From Massilia endophytica (GTDB taxonomy: Bacteria > Pseudomonadota > Gammaproteobacteria > Burkholderiales > Burkholderiaceae_D): a stretch of DNA of 64,000 nucleotides. The DNA is taken from NCBI RefSeq assembly GCF_021165955.1, contig NZ_CP088952.1, forward strand, positions 2,108,001 to 2,172,000, read 5' to 3'. The position numbers and the translations under genes were made by a program. Under the pieces are notes generated by a model. The model did no database searches, had not been told where the DNA came from, and saw only the letters and a program-made list of their open reading frames with translations. Below are positions 1 to 10,000 of the stretch, piece by piece; positions within the stretch are counted from its first letter, which is position 1, and each line of letters opens with the position of its first letter.

Positions 1-147
1 AACCAGGCCGTATTCTCCGTGGTCCAGGCCAACGCCGACGGCAGCCTGAGCGAAGCCTGCGTCGTGGGCGAGAAAGCCGCCACCGAGTTCGTGAACAAGC
101 GCGCTTCCAAAGCGCAAGCCAAGGAGGCCCGCTATGAAGCACAATAA
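1..147 (+). CDS. C-terminal end of an unidentified protein (5' truncated by window edge)
   Basis: An open frame enters at base 1 and ends at the TAA at 145-147, giving 48 residues. The end is hydrophilic and rich in Ala, Lys and Glu. It contains one Cys and no motif I can name. It overlaps the start of the following protease-like gene by 14 bases, so the two are probably translationally coupled parts of one operon. The function is unknown; only the tail is visible. Confidence 0.6.
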   Translation, partial: NQAVFSVVQANADGSLSEACVVGEKAATEFVNKRASKAQAKEARYEAQ

Positions 148-1564
148 GTTTGCCCTGAGCTGCGGCGCAGCCGCCCTGCTGCTCGCCTTTGGCGCCGCAC
201 AGGCCGCCACGATCCAGATCATCAACATGAACGCGCCTGGCGAGGGCTTCAACGACCCCACGCCGGTCGCCCCGATCGGCGGCAACCCCGGCACCACCCT
301 GGGCGCGCAGCGCCTGTACGCTTTCACCTATGCCGCCAATATCTGGGGTTCCAAGCTGACTAGCCCTGTGCCGATCCGCATCAAGGCCAGCTTCGAGCCG
401 CGCACCTGCACCGCTACCAGCGCCGTGCTCGGTTCCGCGGGCGCGATGGAGATCTTCTACGATTTCCCCGGGGCCCCGCTGCCGGGCACCTGGTATCCCG
501 GCGCGTTGACCGCCAAGCTCTATGGGGATGAGGTCTCCAGCGAGGCCCATATCCGGGCGCGCTTCAACTCCCGCCTGGGCGAGCCGGACTGCCTGGCGGG
601 CAGGTACTTCTACCTGGGCCTGGACGGTAACGAAGGCAACAACGTGGACTTCGTTGCCGTGCTGCTGCACGAAATGGGCCACGGCCTGGGCTTCCAGACC
701 TTCACCGACGGATCCACGGGCGAATACTTCGACGCCGCGCCCGGCGATCCCGGCCATCCCTCGGTGTGGGACCACTACCTGACCGATGTGGCCCTGAACA
801 AGACCTGGACCCAGAGCACCCCCGCCGAACGCGCGGTTTCGGCGCTGAGCGTGGACAAGCTGGCCTGGGGCGGCGCGCTCGTGACCCAGTCCGCGCCGCA
901 GGTGCTGGACAAGCTGGGCGTGGTCAACATCAGCGGACCTGCCGCGGGCGCCACGGCTGGTGACAAGCAGTACGGCGATGCGGCCTTCGGCAACCCGGTC
1001 GGCCATCCGCCCGTCTCGGGCCAGCTGATGCCGGTGGTGGACCAGGCCAACGGCACCGGCCTCGCGTGCTCGCCGCTCAACTCCATCAACATCCGTTCCG
1101 TACAGGGCAATGTGGCCCTGGTGGACCGCGGCGGCTGCCCCTTCGTGCAGAAGGCCGCCAACGTGCAGGCCGCGGGTGCGATCGCCATGATCGTGGCGGA
1201 CAATGCGCCCGGCACCCCGGCAGGCATGAGCGGCGCCGACCCGACCGTGACGATTCCGTCCGTGCGCATCAGCCAGGCCGACGGCCAGGCCCTGCGCGCC
1301 GCCCTGGCCAAGCGTTCGCGCACGGCCTCGGGCGTCATCGCCACCCTGACCCTGGATCCGACCCGCATGGCAGGCACCGATCCGGCAGGGCGGGTGCTGA
1401 TGTATGCGCCGAATCCCTACCAGGGAGGCTCCTCGGTGTCGCACTACACCACGGCCACCCGCCGTAACCAGCTGATGGAACCTGCGATCAACGAGGACCT
1501 GACGCATGAGGTCGAGCCGCCAATCGACCTCACCTTGCCGCTGCTGAAGGATATCGGCTGGTAA
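134..1564 (+). CDS. Secreted PA-domain protein with a zinc-metalloprotease-like HExxH motif
   Basis: This 476-residue protein begins with a clear Sec signal peptide (charged start, Leu/Ala core, cleavage near the AQA-A at about residue 24), so it should be exported. Around residue 179 it has HEMGHGLGF, which matches the HExxH zinc-binding and catalytic signature. The third ligand of the metzincin form (HExxHxxGxxH) is not at the expected spacing. Residues of about 320-410 look like a protease-associated (PA) domain, with the typical VALVDRGGCPF core and a following Ala/Gly-rich segment. The C-terminus contains NQLMEP, seen in secreted metalloproteases of this group. It is likely an extracellular or periplasmic peptidase. 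If the missing third ligand is real, activity could be altered. The start overlaps the preceding gene by 14 bases. Confidence 0.8.
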   Translation: MKHNKFALSCGAAALLLAFGAAQAATIQIINMNAPGEGFNDPTPVAPIGGNPGTTLGAQRLYAFTYAANIWGSKLTSPVPIRIKASFEPRTCTATSAVLGSAGAMEIFYDFPGAPLPGTWYPGALTAKLYGDEVSSEAHIRARFNSRLGEPDCLAGRYFYLGLDGNEGNNVDFVAVLLHEMGHGLGFQTFTDGSTGEYFDAAPGDPGHPSVWDHYLTDVALNKTWTQSTPAERAVSALSVDKLAWGGALVTQSAPQVLDKLGVVNISGPAAGATAGDKQYGDAAFGNPVGHPPVSGQLMPVVDQANGTGLACSPLNSINIRSVQGNVALVDRGGCPFVQKAANVQAAGAIAMIVADNAPGTPAGMSGADPTVTIPSVRISQADGQALRAALAKRSRTASGVIATLTLDPTRMAGTDPAGRVLMYAPNPYQGGSSVSHYTTATRRNQLMEPAINEDLTHEVEPPIDLTLPLLKDIGW

Positions 1565-1567
1565 GAC

Positions 1568-1969
1568 TCAGGGCTGCGCCGGCAACTGCGCCAGCGCAGC
1601 CCTCAAGGCGCCATGCGCCATGGCGATCTCCGGCGCATCCTGCAGCAGCGCGTTGTAGCGCTTGCGGAAATCCTCATCGATGGCGGGACGCGGCCCCACC
1701 AGCAGCTCGAAAGCCGTACGGAAGCGCGCCGCCGTTTCCGCATCCACCGCATCCTCCTCGTCCAGCCTCTCGTCCACTTCCACCATCAGGCCCGAAAGCT
1801 TCTGCAGCCACGCGAAATGCGGGTGCTTCGTCACCAGCTGCAGGTGTTCCAGCACGCCGCCCACGGCGCCGAAGTACTGGGTCTCGACATCGAGCATGGC
1901 CTTGTGCAGGCGGCGCGCCGTTTTGCTCAGGTGCTGCAGGCTGGCGCGAAGGGTTACGGGATCGTGCAT
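1568..1969 (-). CDS. Small predicted helical protein of unknown function
   Basis: This 133-residue protein has no signal peptide, no Cys and a high content of Leu, Ala, Glu and Arg, consistent with an all-helical cytoplasmic protein. I recognise no family. The ATG at 1969 lies one base beyond the stop of the upstream MFS transporter gene and has an AGGAG ribosome site inside that gene's end. It is therefore almost certainly co-translated with the transporter. Its role is not evident. Confidence 0.7.
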   Translation of the reverse strand: MHDPVTLRASLQHLSKTARRLHKAMLDVETQYFGAVGGVLEHLQLVTKHPHFAWLQKLSGLMVEVDERLDEEDAVDAETAARFRTAFELLVGPRPAIDEDFRKRYNALLQDAPEIAMAHGALRAALAQLPAQP

Positions 1970-1970
1970 A

Positions 1971-3212
1971 TCAATCTCCTGAAGAAGGGTCCATCATAGC
2001 CCGCCGCCTGCCGGCCTGCAGGACGCTGCGCCGCGCCGCCGACAGGTAGAGCAGCAGCGACAGCACGGCCAGGCCGAGGCAGGCCGCCAGCAGTCCGCCC
2101 GCGGGCGTGTGGGCGCCCAGCAGCGCCGCCAGCAGGAGCGGCCCCGCCGCCCGCGCCCCCAGGGTCGGGCTGGCCATGGCCCCGGCGATGGCGCCGTAGT
2201 GCGTGCGCCCGTACAGGGCCTGGGGCACGGTGCCGCGCACGATGGTGAGAATGCCGTTGCTGGCGCCGAGCAGCAGGCAGAACAAGGCGGCCGCCGACAT
2301 GCTGGCGCTCAGGCACAGCAGGGCCAGCAGGCCGAAAGGCAGGGCCGCGAAGGCGAAGCGGCCGATATGCTCGGGCGGCGCGGCATGGAAGAACACGCGC
2401 TCGGCGATGCGCCCCGCCACCTGCGCCGGGCCGATCAGGGCCGCGAGGGCCACCGCCATGGTATCGGCGTGGCCGAAACCCTTGAGCAGCGGAATAAGGT
2501 GCACCGCCAGGCCCGAGAAGATCAGGGAATTGATGGCGAAGGCGATCGCCAGCTGCCAGAAGGAAGGATGGGCCAGCGCCTCCTGCAGGCTGAAGTCGCC
2601 CTGGCTCCCCTGCCCCGGCGCGGCGGACGCAGCGTGATGCACGTGGCCCGGCCCGGCAGGCAGCAGCAGGTGCAGGGGCAGGCAGAGCAGCAGGTGCATG
2701 GCGGCATAGGCCAGGCAGGTATTGCGCCAGCCGAGCAGGCCGTCCAGCTGCAGGGTCAGGGGCCAGAACACCGTGCTGGCGAAGCCGCCGAACAGGGTAA
2801 GGTTGGAAATGAGCTTGCGCGCTTCCAGGCCGAACTCGCGGTTGATGGCGGCAAAGGCCGCCTCGTAGAGCGTCGCCGCCATGGCGAAGCCGAGCACGGA
2901 CCAGGCCAGGAAGTACAGCCACAGCGAATGGCTGAGGCCGAGGAGCAGCATGCCGATGGCGGCCAGCACCGAACCGGCGCCCATGACTTTGCGCCCGCCG
3001 ATGCGGTCCAGCAAGGCGCCGGCGGGCGAGGCGGCCAGGCCGGACAGCACCAGGCTCCAGGAATAGGCGCCGTACACCAGTTCGTTGCGCCAGCCCATTT
3101 CGGCGGCGATGGCGGGGCCGAGGATGGCGATGCCGTAGTACAGCGATCCCCAGGATGCGATCTGCGTGACCGCAAGAATGGCCAGCATGCGCCGCCGTAC
3201 TGCCTTGCCCAT
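1971..3212 (-). CDS. MFS transporter (12-TM, monocarboxylate-porter-like)
   Basis: This 413-residue integral membrane protein has about twelve hydrophobic helices. The segment LLDRIGGRKVMG near residue 65 matches the loop 2-3 signature of the major facilitator superfamily. The first helix with WGSLYYG and the overall pattern resemble monocarboxylate or oxalate/formate-type MFS porters, but the substrate cannot be read from the sequence. I chose the ATG at 3212 over the longer open frame (to 3335) because AAGGAG lies just upstream and the extra N-terminus is low-complexity. It is followed one base later by the small helical protein gene, and a secreted-protein gene precedes it by 65 bases on the same strand. 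Confidence 0.85.
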   Translation of the reverse strand: MGKAVRRRMLAILAVTQIASWGSLYYGIAILGPAIAAEMGWRNELVYGAYSWSLVLSGLAASPAGALLDRIGGRKVMGAGSVLAAIGMLLLGLSHSLWLYFLAWSVLGFAMAATLYEAAFAAINREFGLEARKLISNLTLFGGFASTVFWPLTLQLDGLLGWRNTCLAYAAMHLLLCLPLHLLLPAGPGHVHHAASAAPGQGSQGDFSLQEALAHPSFWQLAIAFAINSLIFSGLAVHLIPLLKGFGHADTMAVALAALIGPAQVAGRIAERVFFHAAPPEHIGRFAFAALPFGLLALLCLSASMSAAALFCLLLGASNGILTIVRGTVPQALYGRTHYGAIAGAMASPTLGARAAGPLLLAALLGAHTPAGGLLAACLGLAVLSLLLYLSAARRSVLQAGRRRAMMDPSSGD

Positions 3213-3277
3213 AGCACTCCTTGTCTCAAACCCACATTGTTGCCGGGCGGAGGCCGCTTCGTCCAGCGGGGAGCGCG

Positions 3278-4012
3278 TCAGGGTTTGGGAAGGGGCCGGT
3301 ACTCGGCGATGGGACGGAACTCGGCGACAGGCCACACCACGAAGCCGGCCTCCAGCAGGCCGTTCAGGATGCCGCGGCAGCGGCCGGCAGGCGCTTCCAC
3401 GTCCCGCACATGCTGCACGTCGGCCACGACGAAGTGGGTACGGCCGTCGCGCAGGCCGCTCAGGGTGCGCAGCCAGCGGGCGTTGCGGGGGCAGATGGCG
3501 GCGGGGTCCAGGCCTGGGGGCGCTTCGCCCTCCGCCAGCGCCGCGAGCTCCGCCTGGCTGCTCCTGGGCTCGCTTCCCGCCAGCGGCGCCAGCGCGATGC
3601 GGCCGCGGCCCATGCTGCAGTAGCTCATGCCCGGGAGGGGCACAGGGTCGAGGTCGGCCACCCGCATCTGGGGGCGGCGCTCGCGCAGGGCGAAGGCCAC
3701 GGCGCCCTGGCCGGGGCCGCGCACGGCCTCGTCCTGGGCGCGCAGGCCGGGAGCGCAGGGAGGATAGGCGTCGGGAGGCAGGCCGCCCGCCCCTTCATAG
3801 TGCAGCACTTCGGCCTGCGAAAAGGCGGGCAGCACCACGTTGTCGAAATAGCTGTCGTATTCCAGCGGCAGCCCGTGGGCGGTGGCGGCCAGCACATAGA
3901 TATGCAGGCCGGGATCGCTGGGGCGCACCGCCTCCCACAGGCGCGGGGCGGGCCCGGCGGCGTAAGCGGCGGCGCTGGCGGCGGCCAGCAGGATGAGCGC
4001 GGGAATTCGCAT
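3278..4012 (-). CDS. Secreted TraB/GumN-like protein (divergent)
   Basis: This 244-residue protein starts with a signal peptide (MRIPALILLAAASAAAYAAG). The order of features resembles TraB/GumN family proteins: an LWEA start, a HIYVLAATAHG strand where the family usually has a VYLLGSIH-like motif, and a C-terminal HFVVADVQH strand where the family has an FVAVGAAHL-like motif. The first motif is degenerate, so the family call is tentative. It carries several Cys residues that may form periplasmic disulfides. It sits between two same-strand genes with gaps of 65 and 85 bases and may share their transcript. Function unknown. Confidence 0.55.
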   Translation of the reverse strand: MRIPALILLAAASAAAYAAGPAPRLWEAVRPSDPGLHIYVLAATAHGLPLEYDSYFDNVVLPAFSQAEVLHYEGAGGLPPDAYPPCAPGLRAQDEAVRGPGQGAVAFALRERRPQMRVADLDPVPLPGMSYCSMGRGRIALAPLAGSEPRSSQAELAALAEGEAPPGLDPAAICPRNARWLRTLSGLRDGRTHFVVADVQHVRDVEAPAGRCRGILNGLLEAGFVVWPVAEFRPIAEYRPLPKP

Positions 4013-4097
4013 TGGCGGATTCTAACGCTTCTGTCCGCTTAGAAATGCGTGGAATCTCTCAGGCAGCGGCTGAACTTCGTAACAAGATGTTGCAAGG

Positions 4098-4754
4098 CTA
4101 GCGGGGCGTGATCTTCAGGCCCGCGAAATGCGCCAGGGTGCCCGGCCCCACCCACAGGCCCACCGTGCCGCCGCCCTGCCCCAGCTTCAGGTCGCCGACC
4201 ACCAGGCTGGGCTGTTCCGCATGGTTGATATGGAAGCGTGCGCTGCCGCCCTGCACCACGGCGCGCACGTGTACCCAGCGCCCGGGCTGCATGTCGGCAT
4301 AGGACTCGTAGCGCTCCGGCCACTGCTTGCGCAGCACTTCCCAGGGATAGCCGGGATGGGCGGCGTACTGCAGGGTGTGGTTGCGCCGCACCTGGTCGTC
4401 CGCCCGCGCATTCGAGGGGCGCAGGTAGAAGTATTCGTAGCGCTCGCCGCCCGCCGCGCGGAAGGCCAGGCCCACGAAGCCGCGCGCATCGGCGGAGGCC
4501 GTGGGCAGCACCTCGCCCGCCATGTCCAGTTCGATCTCCCCGTCGGTAAAAGGCAGTTCGAGCAGCACCATGCGCGTGTTTTCAGGACTGCGCGGCGGCA
4601 GCGTGTCGCTCACGCGCAGGGCGCTGCGCCCTTCCAGCATGGCCGGCTCGGCACGGACATTGATCAGGGTGCGAGGCAGCTGCAGCAGCGGGTCGGGCGT
4701 ATTTGCCACAGCCTGCCCGGCGAGCAGCGCGGCCAGCAGAAGCATTTTTTTCAT
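4098..4754 (-). CDS. Secreted concanavalin-A-like (laminin-G/DUF1080-type) fold protein
   Basis: This 218-residue protein has an N-terminal signal peptide (MKKMLLLAALLAGQAVA). The body alternates beta strands in the manner of concanavalin-A-like lectin/glucanase domains. Key pieces are a GFVGLAFRAAG strand, an EYFYLRPSN strand, a GRWVHVRAVVQGGSARFHIN segment typical of LamG-like folds, and a closing TVGLWVGPGTLAHFAGLKI. This order is common in secreted sugar- or ligand-binding domains. No catalytic residues can be assigned. AAAGGACAGG upstream can serve as ribosome site. It is the first gene of the leftward group, divergent from the signalling genes at 4874. Confidence 0.6.
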   Translation of the reverse strand: MKKMLLLAALLAGQAVANTPDPLLQLPRTLINVRAEPAMLEGRSALRVSDTLPPRSPENTRMVLLELPFTDGEIELDMAGEVLPTASADARGFVGLAFRAAGGERYEYFYLRPSNARADDQVRRNHTLQYAAHPGYPWEVLRKQWPERYESYADMQPGRWVHVRAVVQGGSARFHINHAEQPSLVVGDLKLGQGGGTVGLWVGPGTLAHFAGLKITPR

Positions 4755-4813
4755 GGGGGCCTGTCCTTTGATGATCGATGGACTATAACAAGTATACCAA
4801 TGCCCATCAGCAA

Positions 4814-4829
4814 CTTTTTCTGCAAAAAG
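4814..4829. repeat. Perfect 6-bp inverted repeat in a divergent intergenic region
   Basis: CTTTTT and AAAAAG flank a 4-base loop between the leftward gene at 4754 and the rightward start at 4874. It could be a small hairpin in the leader or an operator element. There is no independent sign of function. Confidence 0.3.
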
Positions 4830-4873
4830 ATCAGCGGAACGCTACACTGGCAGCTGCCCGAACCCAGCCGCTT

Positions 4874-5824
4874 ATGTTATTTGACTTGGACAAACCCGTT
4901 CAGCCAGCCTCACGCCTGAGGCCAGCCATCCTGCTCAGCCTGCTGGGACTGGGACCGCTGTGCCGCGCCCTGGCGGCGCCGCCGGGCGAGCTGCTGACCG
5001 TGCTGTTCCCGGATATCGGCGACCCCTACCGCAAGATCTTCAACGAGATCGTGCAGGGCATCGAGGAGTATCCCGGCAGCCGCGTGGTGGCCATTCCCGT
5101 GAGCAGCGGCACGGACACGGCCGAGCTGCAGTCGGCCATGAAGCGCAACGGCGGGCGCATCGTCATCGCCCTGGGCCGCCAGGGACTGAAGGCGGCCAGC
5201 GCCCTCGATCCCGCCGTGCTCGTGGTAGGCGGCATCGCCAGTGTCCCGGAAGAGGGAAAATGGCGGGGCATCAGTCTCATGCCGGACCCTGCCCTGCTCT
5301 TCTCCTCCCTGCGCAATCTCGTTCCCGGCGTGAAGCGCGTGATCGTTGTCTTCCATCCCCAGCAAAGCGGCGCCAGCGTGCGCCTGGCGAAGGAGGCGGC
5401 GCGCAGCCAGGGCCTGGAGCTGGCGGGCTACGAGGCGCCCGACCTGGCCAGCGCCGTGCGCCGCTACGAAGCCGCGTTCGCCGCCGCCGACGGCCGGCGC
5501 GACGCGGTCTGGCTGCCCCAGGACAGCATCGGCGCCGACGAGGCCACCGTGCTGCCCCTGGTGCTGCGCGAATCGTGGGAGCGTGCCGTGCCGCTCTTCT
5601 CGAGCAGCATGCTGCACGTGAAAAAGGGCGTGCTCTTCGCCCTCTATCCCAACAACGTGGCCCTGGGCCGCGACCTCGCCGCGCTGGCCCTGAACGGGGA
5701 CCGCCAGCATGGCCTGGCGCCGCTGCGGGCCGTCCGCCTGGCCTTCAATGCAAGGACGGCCAGCCATATCGGCCTGCGGGTTGATGCTGAGCAGCAACGT
5801 TCTTTCGACGCTGTCTTCCCATAG
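4874..5824 (+). CDS. ABC-transporter substrate-binding-like protein (PF04392 type), first paralogue
   Basis: This is a 316-residue exported protein. The frame is open from an ATG at 4778, but starting at 4874 places a normal signal peptide (basic stretch, then ILLSLLGLGPLCRALA) near the N-terminus. Neither start has a good ribosome site. The fold resembles ABC_sub_bind proteins: LTVLFPDIGDPYRKIF, then a GIVIALGRQG-like strand, then VKRVIVVFHPQQSG, and a late VWLPQDS and VPLFSSSMLHVKKG segment. It is a clear paralogue of the next gene. No ABC permease or ATPase is nearby. A sensory periplasmic role feeding the downstream kinase is therefore more likely than transport; this is inference from context. 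Confidence 0.75.
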   Translation: MLFDLDKPVQPASRLRPAILLSLLGLGPLCRALAAPPGELLTVLFPDIGDPYRKIFNEIVQGIEEYPGSRVVAIPVSSGTDTAELQSAMKRNGGRIVIALGRQGLKAASALDPAVLVVGGIASVPEEGKWRGISLMPDPALLFSSLRNLVPGVKRVIVVFHPQQSGASVRLAKEAARSQGLELAGYEAPDLASAVRRYEAAFAAADGRRDAVWLPQDSIGADEATVLPLVLRESWERAVPLFSSSMLHVKKGVLFALYPNNVALGRDLAALALNGDRQHGLAPLRAVRLAFNARTASHIGLRVDAEQQRSFDAVFP

Positions 5825-5907
5825 TGTGGCTATCCCGCACAAATATTTCTTTGTGGCTACTGAAGCGAATATACTAGCTGTAGTTAGCAAGGCGGCATCG
5901 AAAATTT

Positions 5908-7041
5908 ATGATCAAGAAAACAAGTTTTATGGGCGCTCTGCGCCGTGCCGCGGTGGTACTGGCGGCAGCGGTGGCGGCGTCCGCGCATGCGGCCACTGCA
6001 GTACCCACAACGACGGAACTGCCCGCCTTTCCCGGCGACGCGCGCATGACGGCGGCGCTGTTCGCCTTTGAATCCGGCTTCGACCAGCTGCCGCTGCGCG
6101 GCGACGTGCGACCCATTACCCTGGCCCAGCTGGAAGACCAGCTGCGCCGGCCCGACGTGCAGGCTTCCATCGGCAAGGGAACCATCGCCGTGCTCTATCC
6201 GAACGTGGACATGCCTTTCCGCGCCGCCTTCATCAGCATGATCCAGGGCATCGAGGAGCGCACGCGCCTGCCGGTGCGCAGCTATCCCGTGGACACCCGG
6301 GTGGACTCGGCGGAGCTGAACTCCACCCTCAAGCAGAACGGCACCAAGGTCGTGATCGCGCTGGGCCGCCAGGGCCTGAGCGCCACCGCGGGCCTGGACC
6401 GCGAAATCTCCGTGCTGGTGGGCGGCGTGCTGCTGCTTTCCGACGCGGAGAACGTGGCGGGCATCAGCCTCACGCCCGATCCCGCCCTGCTTTTCGCCCG
6501 CCTGCATTCCCTGCTGCCGGACCTGAAGCGCGTGATCGTGGTCTACAACCCGAAGAACAGCGAATGGCTGATCAAGCTGGCGCGCGAAGCGGCGCGCAGC
6601 CAAGGCCTGGAGCTGGCAGCCTACGTGGCGGGGGACATGGCGCGCGCCGCCCAGCTCTATCCCACCCTGATCGCCGCGGCCGACGCGCGGCGCGACGCCG
6701 TCTGGCTCCCGCACGACAGCACCACGGTGGAGGAAAGCACCATTCTTCCCCTCGTGCTGCGCGAAACCTGGAACAGCGGCGTGCCGCTCTTTTCCAGCAA
6801 TGTCCTGCATGTGAAGAAAGGCGCCCTGTTCGCCATGGTGCCCAATAATGTGGAGATGGGCCGCACCCTCGCCAGTTCGGCCATCAGTCTCATGAGCGAG
6901 CCGCGCAAGCGGGGCGGCAACGGCCTCTCGCCCTCCCGCACGCTGCAAACGGCAATCAATCTGCGCACGGCCAGCCACGTCGGCCTGCAGATCGGCTACC
7001 AGCAGCAGCGCAGCTTCGACTTCGTGTTCCCCCAGCCTTGA
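5908..7041 (+). CDS. ABC-transporter substrate-binding-like protein (PF04392 type), second paralogue
   Basis: This 377-residue exported protein has a signal peptide (core VVLAAAVAASAHA) and a 60-residue N-terminal extension absent from its upstream paralogue. From about residue 95 the two align through the whole domain: IAVLYPNVDMPFRAAF, KVVIALGRQGLSA, LKRVIVVYNPKNS, AVWLPHDS and VPLFSSNVLHVKKGA. The stop (7039-7041) lies within a few bases of the start of the hybrid kinase, showing tight translational coupling. By context it likely binds a small ligand in the periplasm and presents it to the kinase sensor domain. The ligand is unknown. Confidence 0.8.
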   Translation: MIKKTSFMGALRRAAVVLAAAVAASAHAATAVPTTTELPAFPGDARMTAALFAFESGFDQLPLRGDVRPITLAQLEDQLRRPDVQASIGKGTIAVLYPNVDMPFRAAFISMIQGIEERTRLPVRSYPVDTRVDSAELNSTLKQNGTKVVIALGRQGLSATAGLDREISVLVGGVLLLSDAENVAGISLTPDPALLFARLHSLLPDLKRVIVVYNPKNSEWLIKLAREAARSQGLELAAYVAGDMARAAQLYPTLIAAADARRDAVWLPHDSTTVEESTILPLVLRETWNSGVPLFSSNVLHVKKGALFAMVPNNVEMGRTLASSAISLMSEPRKRGGNGLSPSRTLQTAINLRTASHVGLQIGYQQQRSFDFVFPQP

Positions 7042-7046
7042 ACGCC

Positions 7047-10000
7047 ATGCTGAAACACTATCTGCGAAGGACGGGCTTCGGCCGCCAGCTCACCGTCATC
7101 GTTTCGGCGGCGATCATCGTGCTGGCGGTTTTCTCGTCGGTGATGAACTCCTGGCAGGCGAGCGACCGCATGCGCGACTATTTCCTGAACCAGGGACAGC
7201 GCATCGCCGACAATTTCGCCAAGCAGAGCACCCTCGCGCTGCTTTACCACTCCTCTGAAAACGCGCGCGACGTGGTGGGCAGCACGCTGTCCTTCCCGGA
7301 CGTGACGGGCGTGCAGATCGTCGATGCCAAGCACCGCGTGCTGCTGTCCCAGGCGCGCGCAGGCGCCTGGATCGTGAAGCCGCAGGCCGACAGCGCGCCT
7401 TCCCGTCCGGCCCTGGTCGGCGAGAACGGCGAGGCATGGCTGTTCGGCGCGCCCGTCTACAGCGGCCAGGCCGAAAGCTCGCCCTTCGAAATGCAGGAGC
7501 GCCAGGCGCAGCTGCTCGGCTACGTCCATGTACAGGTGGGCAAGGGCACGCTGAACACCCTCACCCGCTCCCTCATGCTGGGCAACCTCGCCATCACCCT
7601 GTCCTTCGCCGTGATCCTGCTGGTGCTGGTGCGCTTCCTCACGCGCCGCATGACCCATCCCCTGCAGGCGCTGTCGAACCTGATGCGCCGCGCGCGCGGC
7701 GGCGAATCGCGCCTGCGCGCCGAGGCGGCCGGTCCGCTGGAACTGATCGACATGGCCCACGCCTTCAACCAGATGATGAACGTGCTGGAACAGCGCGAGG
7801 CGGAACTGAAGGAATCGCGCGACGCTGCCGTGAACATGGCCCAGATGAAGGCGCAGTTCGCGGCCACCGTAAGCCACGAGGTGCGCACCCCGCTGAACGG
7901 CGTGGTGGGCATGCTGGACATGCTGAAGGAAACCCAGCTCAATACGCGCCAGCAGGAATTCGTGGACGTGGCCTGGAACGCGTCGCGCACCCTCATTGAA
8001 CTGATCAACAACATCCTCGACTTCTCCAAGATGGAAGCGGGCAAGCTGGCCTTGCAGGAGGCGGACTTCGACCTGCGCAAGCTGCTGGGCGACGTGATCG
8101 AACTCGTGGCCCGGCCCGCGCAGCAGAAAGGCGTGGCCATCGGCTTCGAGCTGGCTCCGGAAGTGCCGCCGGGCGTGCACAGCGACGCGCTGCGCCTGCG
8201 CCAGATCCTCATCAACTTGCTGGGCAACGCCGTGAAGTTCACGGAACGCGGCGAAGTGGCCGTGCGCGTCAACGCCTCGCCCGAAGCCGACGACTCCATG
8301 ACCCTGCGCTTCGAAGTGCGCGACACGGGCATCGGCATGAGCCCCCAGGTGCAGCAGCACCTTTTCGAATCCTATGTGCAGCCCGACCCCTCCACCACGC
8401 GCCGCTTCGGCGGCACGGGCCTGGGCCTGGCGATCTGCAAGCAGCTGGTCTCCCTGCTCGGCGGGCAGATTTCGGTGAGCAGCGCCGCGGGCATGGGCAC
8501 CACCTTCGTCTTCACCATCGCCTGCCGCGCCGCCGAGATCCAGCCGGAAGCCGCGCCTGCGCTGCCCGCGTCGGCGGCGCCCCGCGCCCCCGCCCAGCAG
8601 TTCCGCGTGCTCGTGGCCGAGGACAACCGCACCAACCAGATGGTGGCCGCGGGCATGCTGTCCATGAACGGCTGCGTATGCGAATTCGCCTCCAACGGGC
8701 GCGAGGCCGTGGAAGCGGCCCAGCGCGGCCGCTTCGACCTGATCCTCATGGACTGCAGCATGCCGGAGATGGATGGCTATGAAGCCACGGCCCATATCCG
8801 CGCGCTGGAGGAATCGCTCGGCCGGCGCACGCCTCTGGTGGCCATGACGGCCAATACCCAGCGCGGCGACGCTGAGAAATGCCTGGCCGCCGGCATGGAC
8901 GATTACCTGGCCAAGCCCATCACCCTGGTGGAACTGCGGCGCAAGCTCGAACGCTGGCTGCCCCATGGCGGCGCGCTGGCGCGCGTGCCGGCGCCCCCCG
9001 TCCCTGCGCCAGCCGCCGAGGAGCCGGCAGCCGGCGATCCGCATACCATCGTGGACCGGGCGGTGTTCGACAAGCTGCGCGAGATCCTCGGCCCTGCCCT
9101 GCCGCATGCCGTCACCCCCTTCCTCGAAGACTCGCCGATCTACTTCGCGGAACTGGCCCAGGCCGTGCAGGCGGGAGACACCGAGACCGCCCGCGCCCGC
9201 GCCCACGCCTTGAAAGGCGCGGCGGGCAATCTTGGCGCGCGCGTGCTGGCGGCCCTCGCCCAGCAGGCGGAGCAGCTTGCCATCGAACGCCAGCTGGCGC
9301 TGATCGAGCCGCTGCTCCCGAGCCTGCGCACGGCCTGCCTGGATGTCGAAGACTTCCTCCGCACGGAAGTGGAAGCAGTGAGCCAGGATGCCGACGTGCC
9401 CATGGCCGAACAGGCCCACGTGCTGATCGTGGACGACGACCGCAGCACCCGCAGCACCCTGCGCCATACGCTGCAGCGCGACGGCTTCCGCGTCGAGGAG
9501 GCGTCCGACGGCGCCGAGGCCCTGGCCATGCTCAAGCGCTGCCAGCCCGACGTGATCCTGATGGACGCGGTGATGCCGGTGATGGACGGCTTTGCCGCCT
9601 GCGCGCGCCTGCAGGAACTGCCCGGCGGCAGCGCCATTCCCGTGCTGATGATCACCGCCCTGCAGGACAACAGCTCCGTGGAGCGCGCCTTCGCGGCAGG
9701 CGCCAGCGACTACATTCCCAAGCCTATCCACTACGCCGTGCTGTCGCAGCGCGTGCGCCGCATCATCGAGGCCAACCGCGCCGAGAAGCGCATCCGCCAC
9801 CTGGCCTACAACGACCTGCTCACCGGCCTGCCGAACCGCACCCTCTTCTTCGAGCTGCTGGGCCAGGGCATCGAACACGCACAGGCCACCGGCACACAGC
9901 TCGCCGTGCTGTTCATGGACCTGGACCGCTTCAAGTACGTGAACGACAACCTGGGCCACGACGTGGGCGACCGCCTGCTGGTGGCCGTCGCCCAGCGCGT

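Noticed and set aside
2109..3623. 504-residue plus-strand frame across the MFS transporter
   Set aside because: Arg/Gln/Gly-rich shadow of the leftward transporter and secreted-protein genes.
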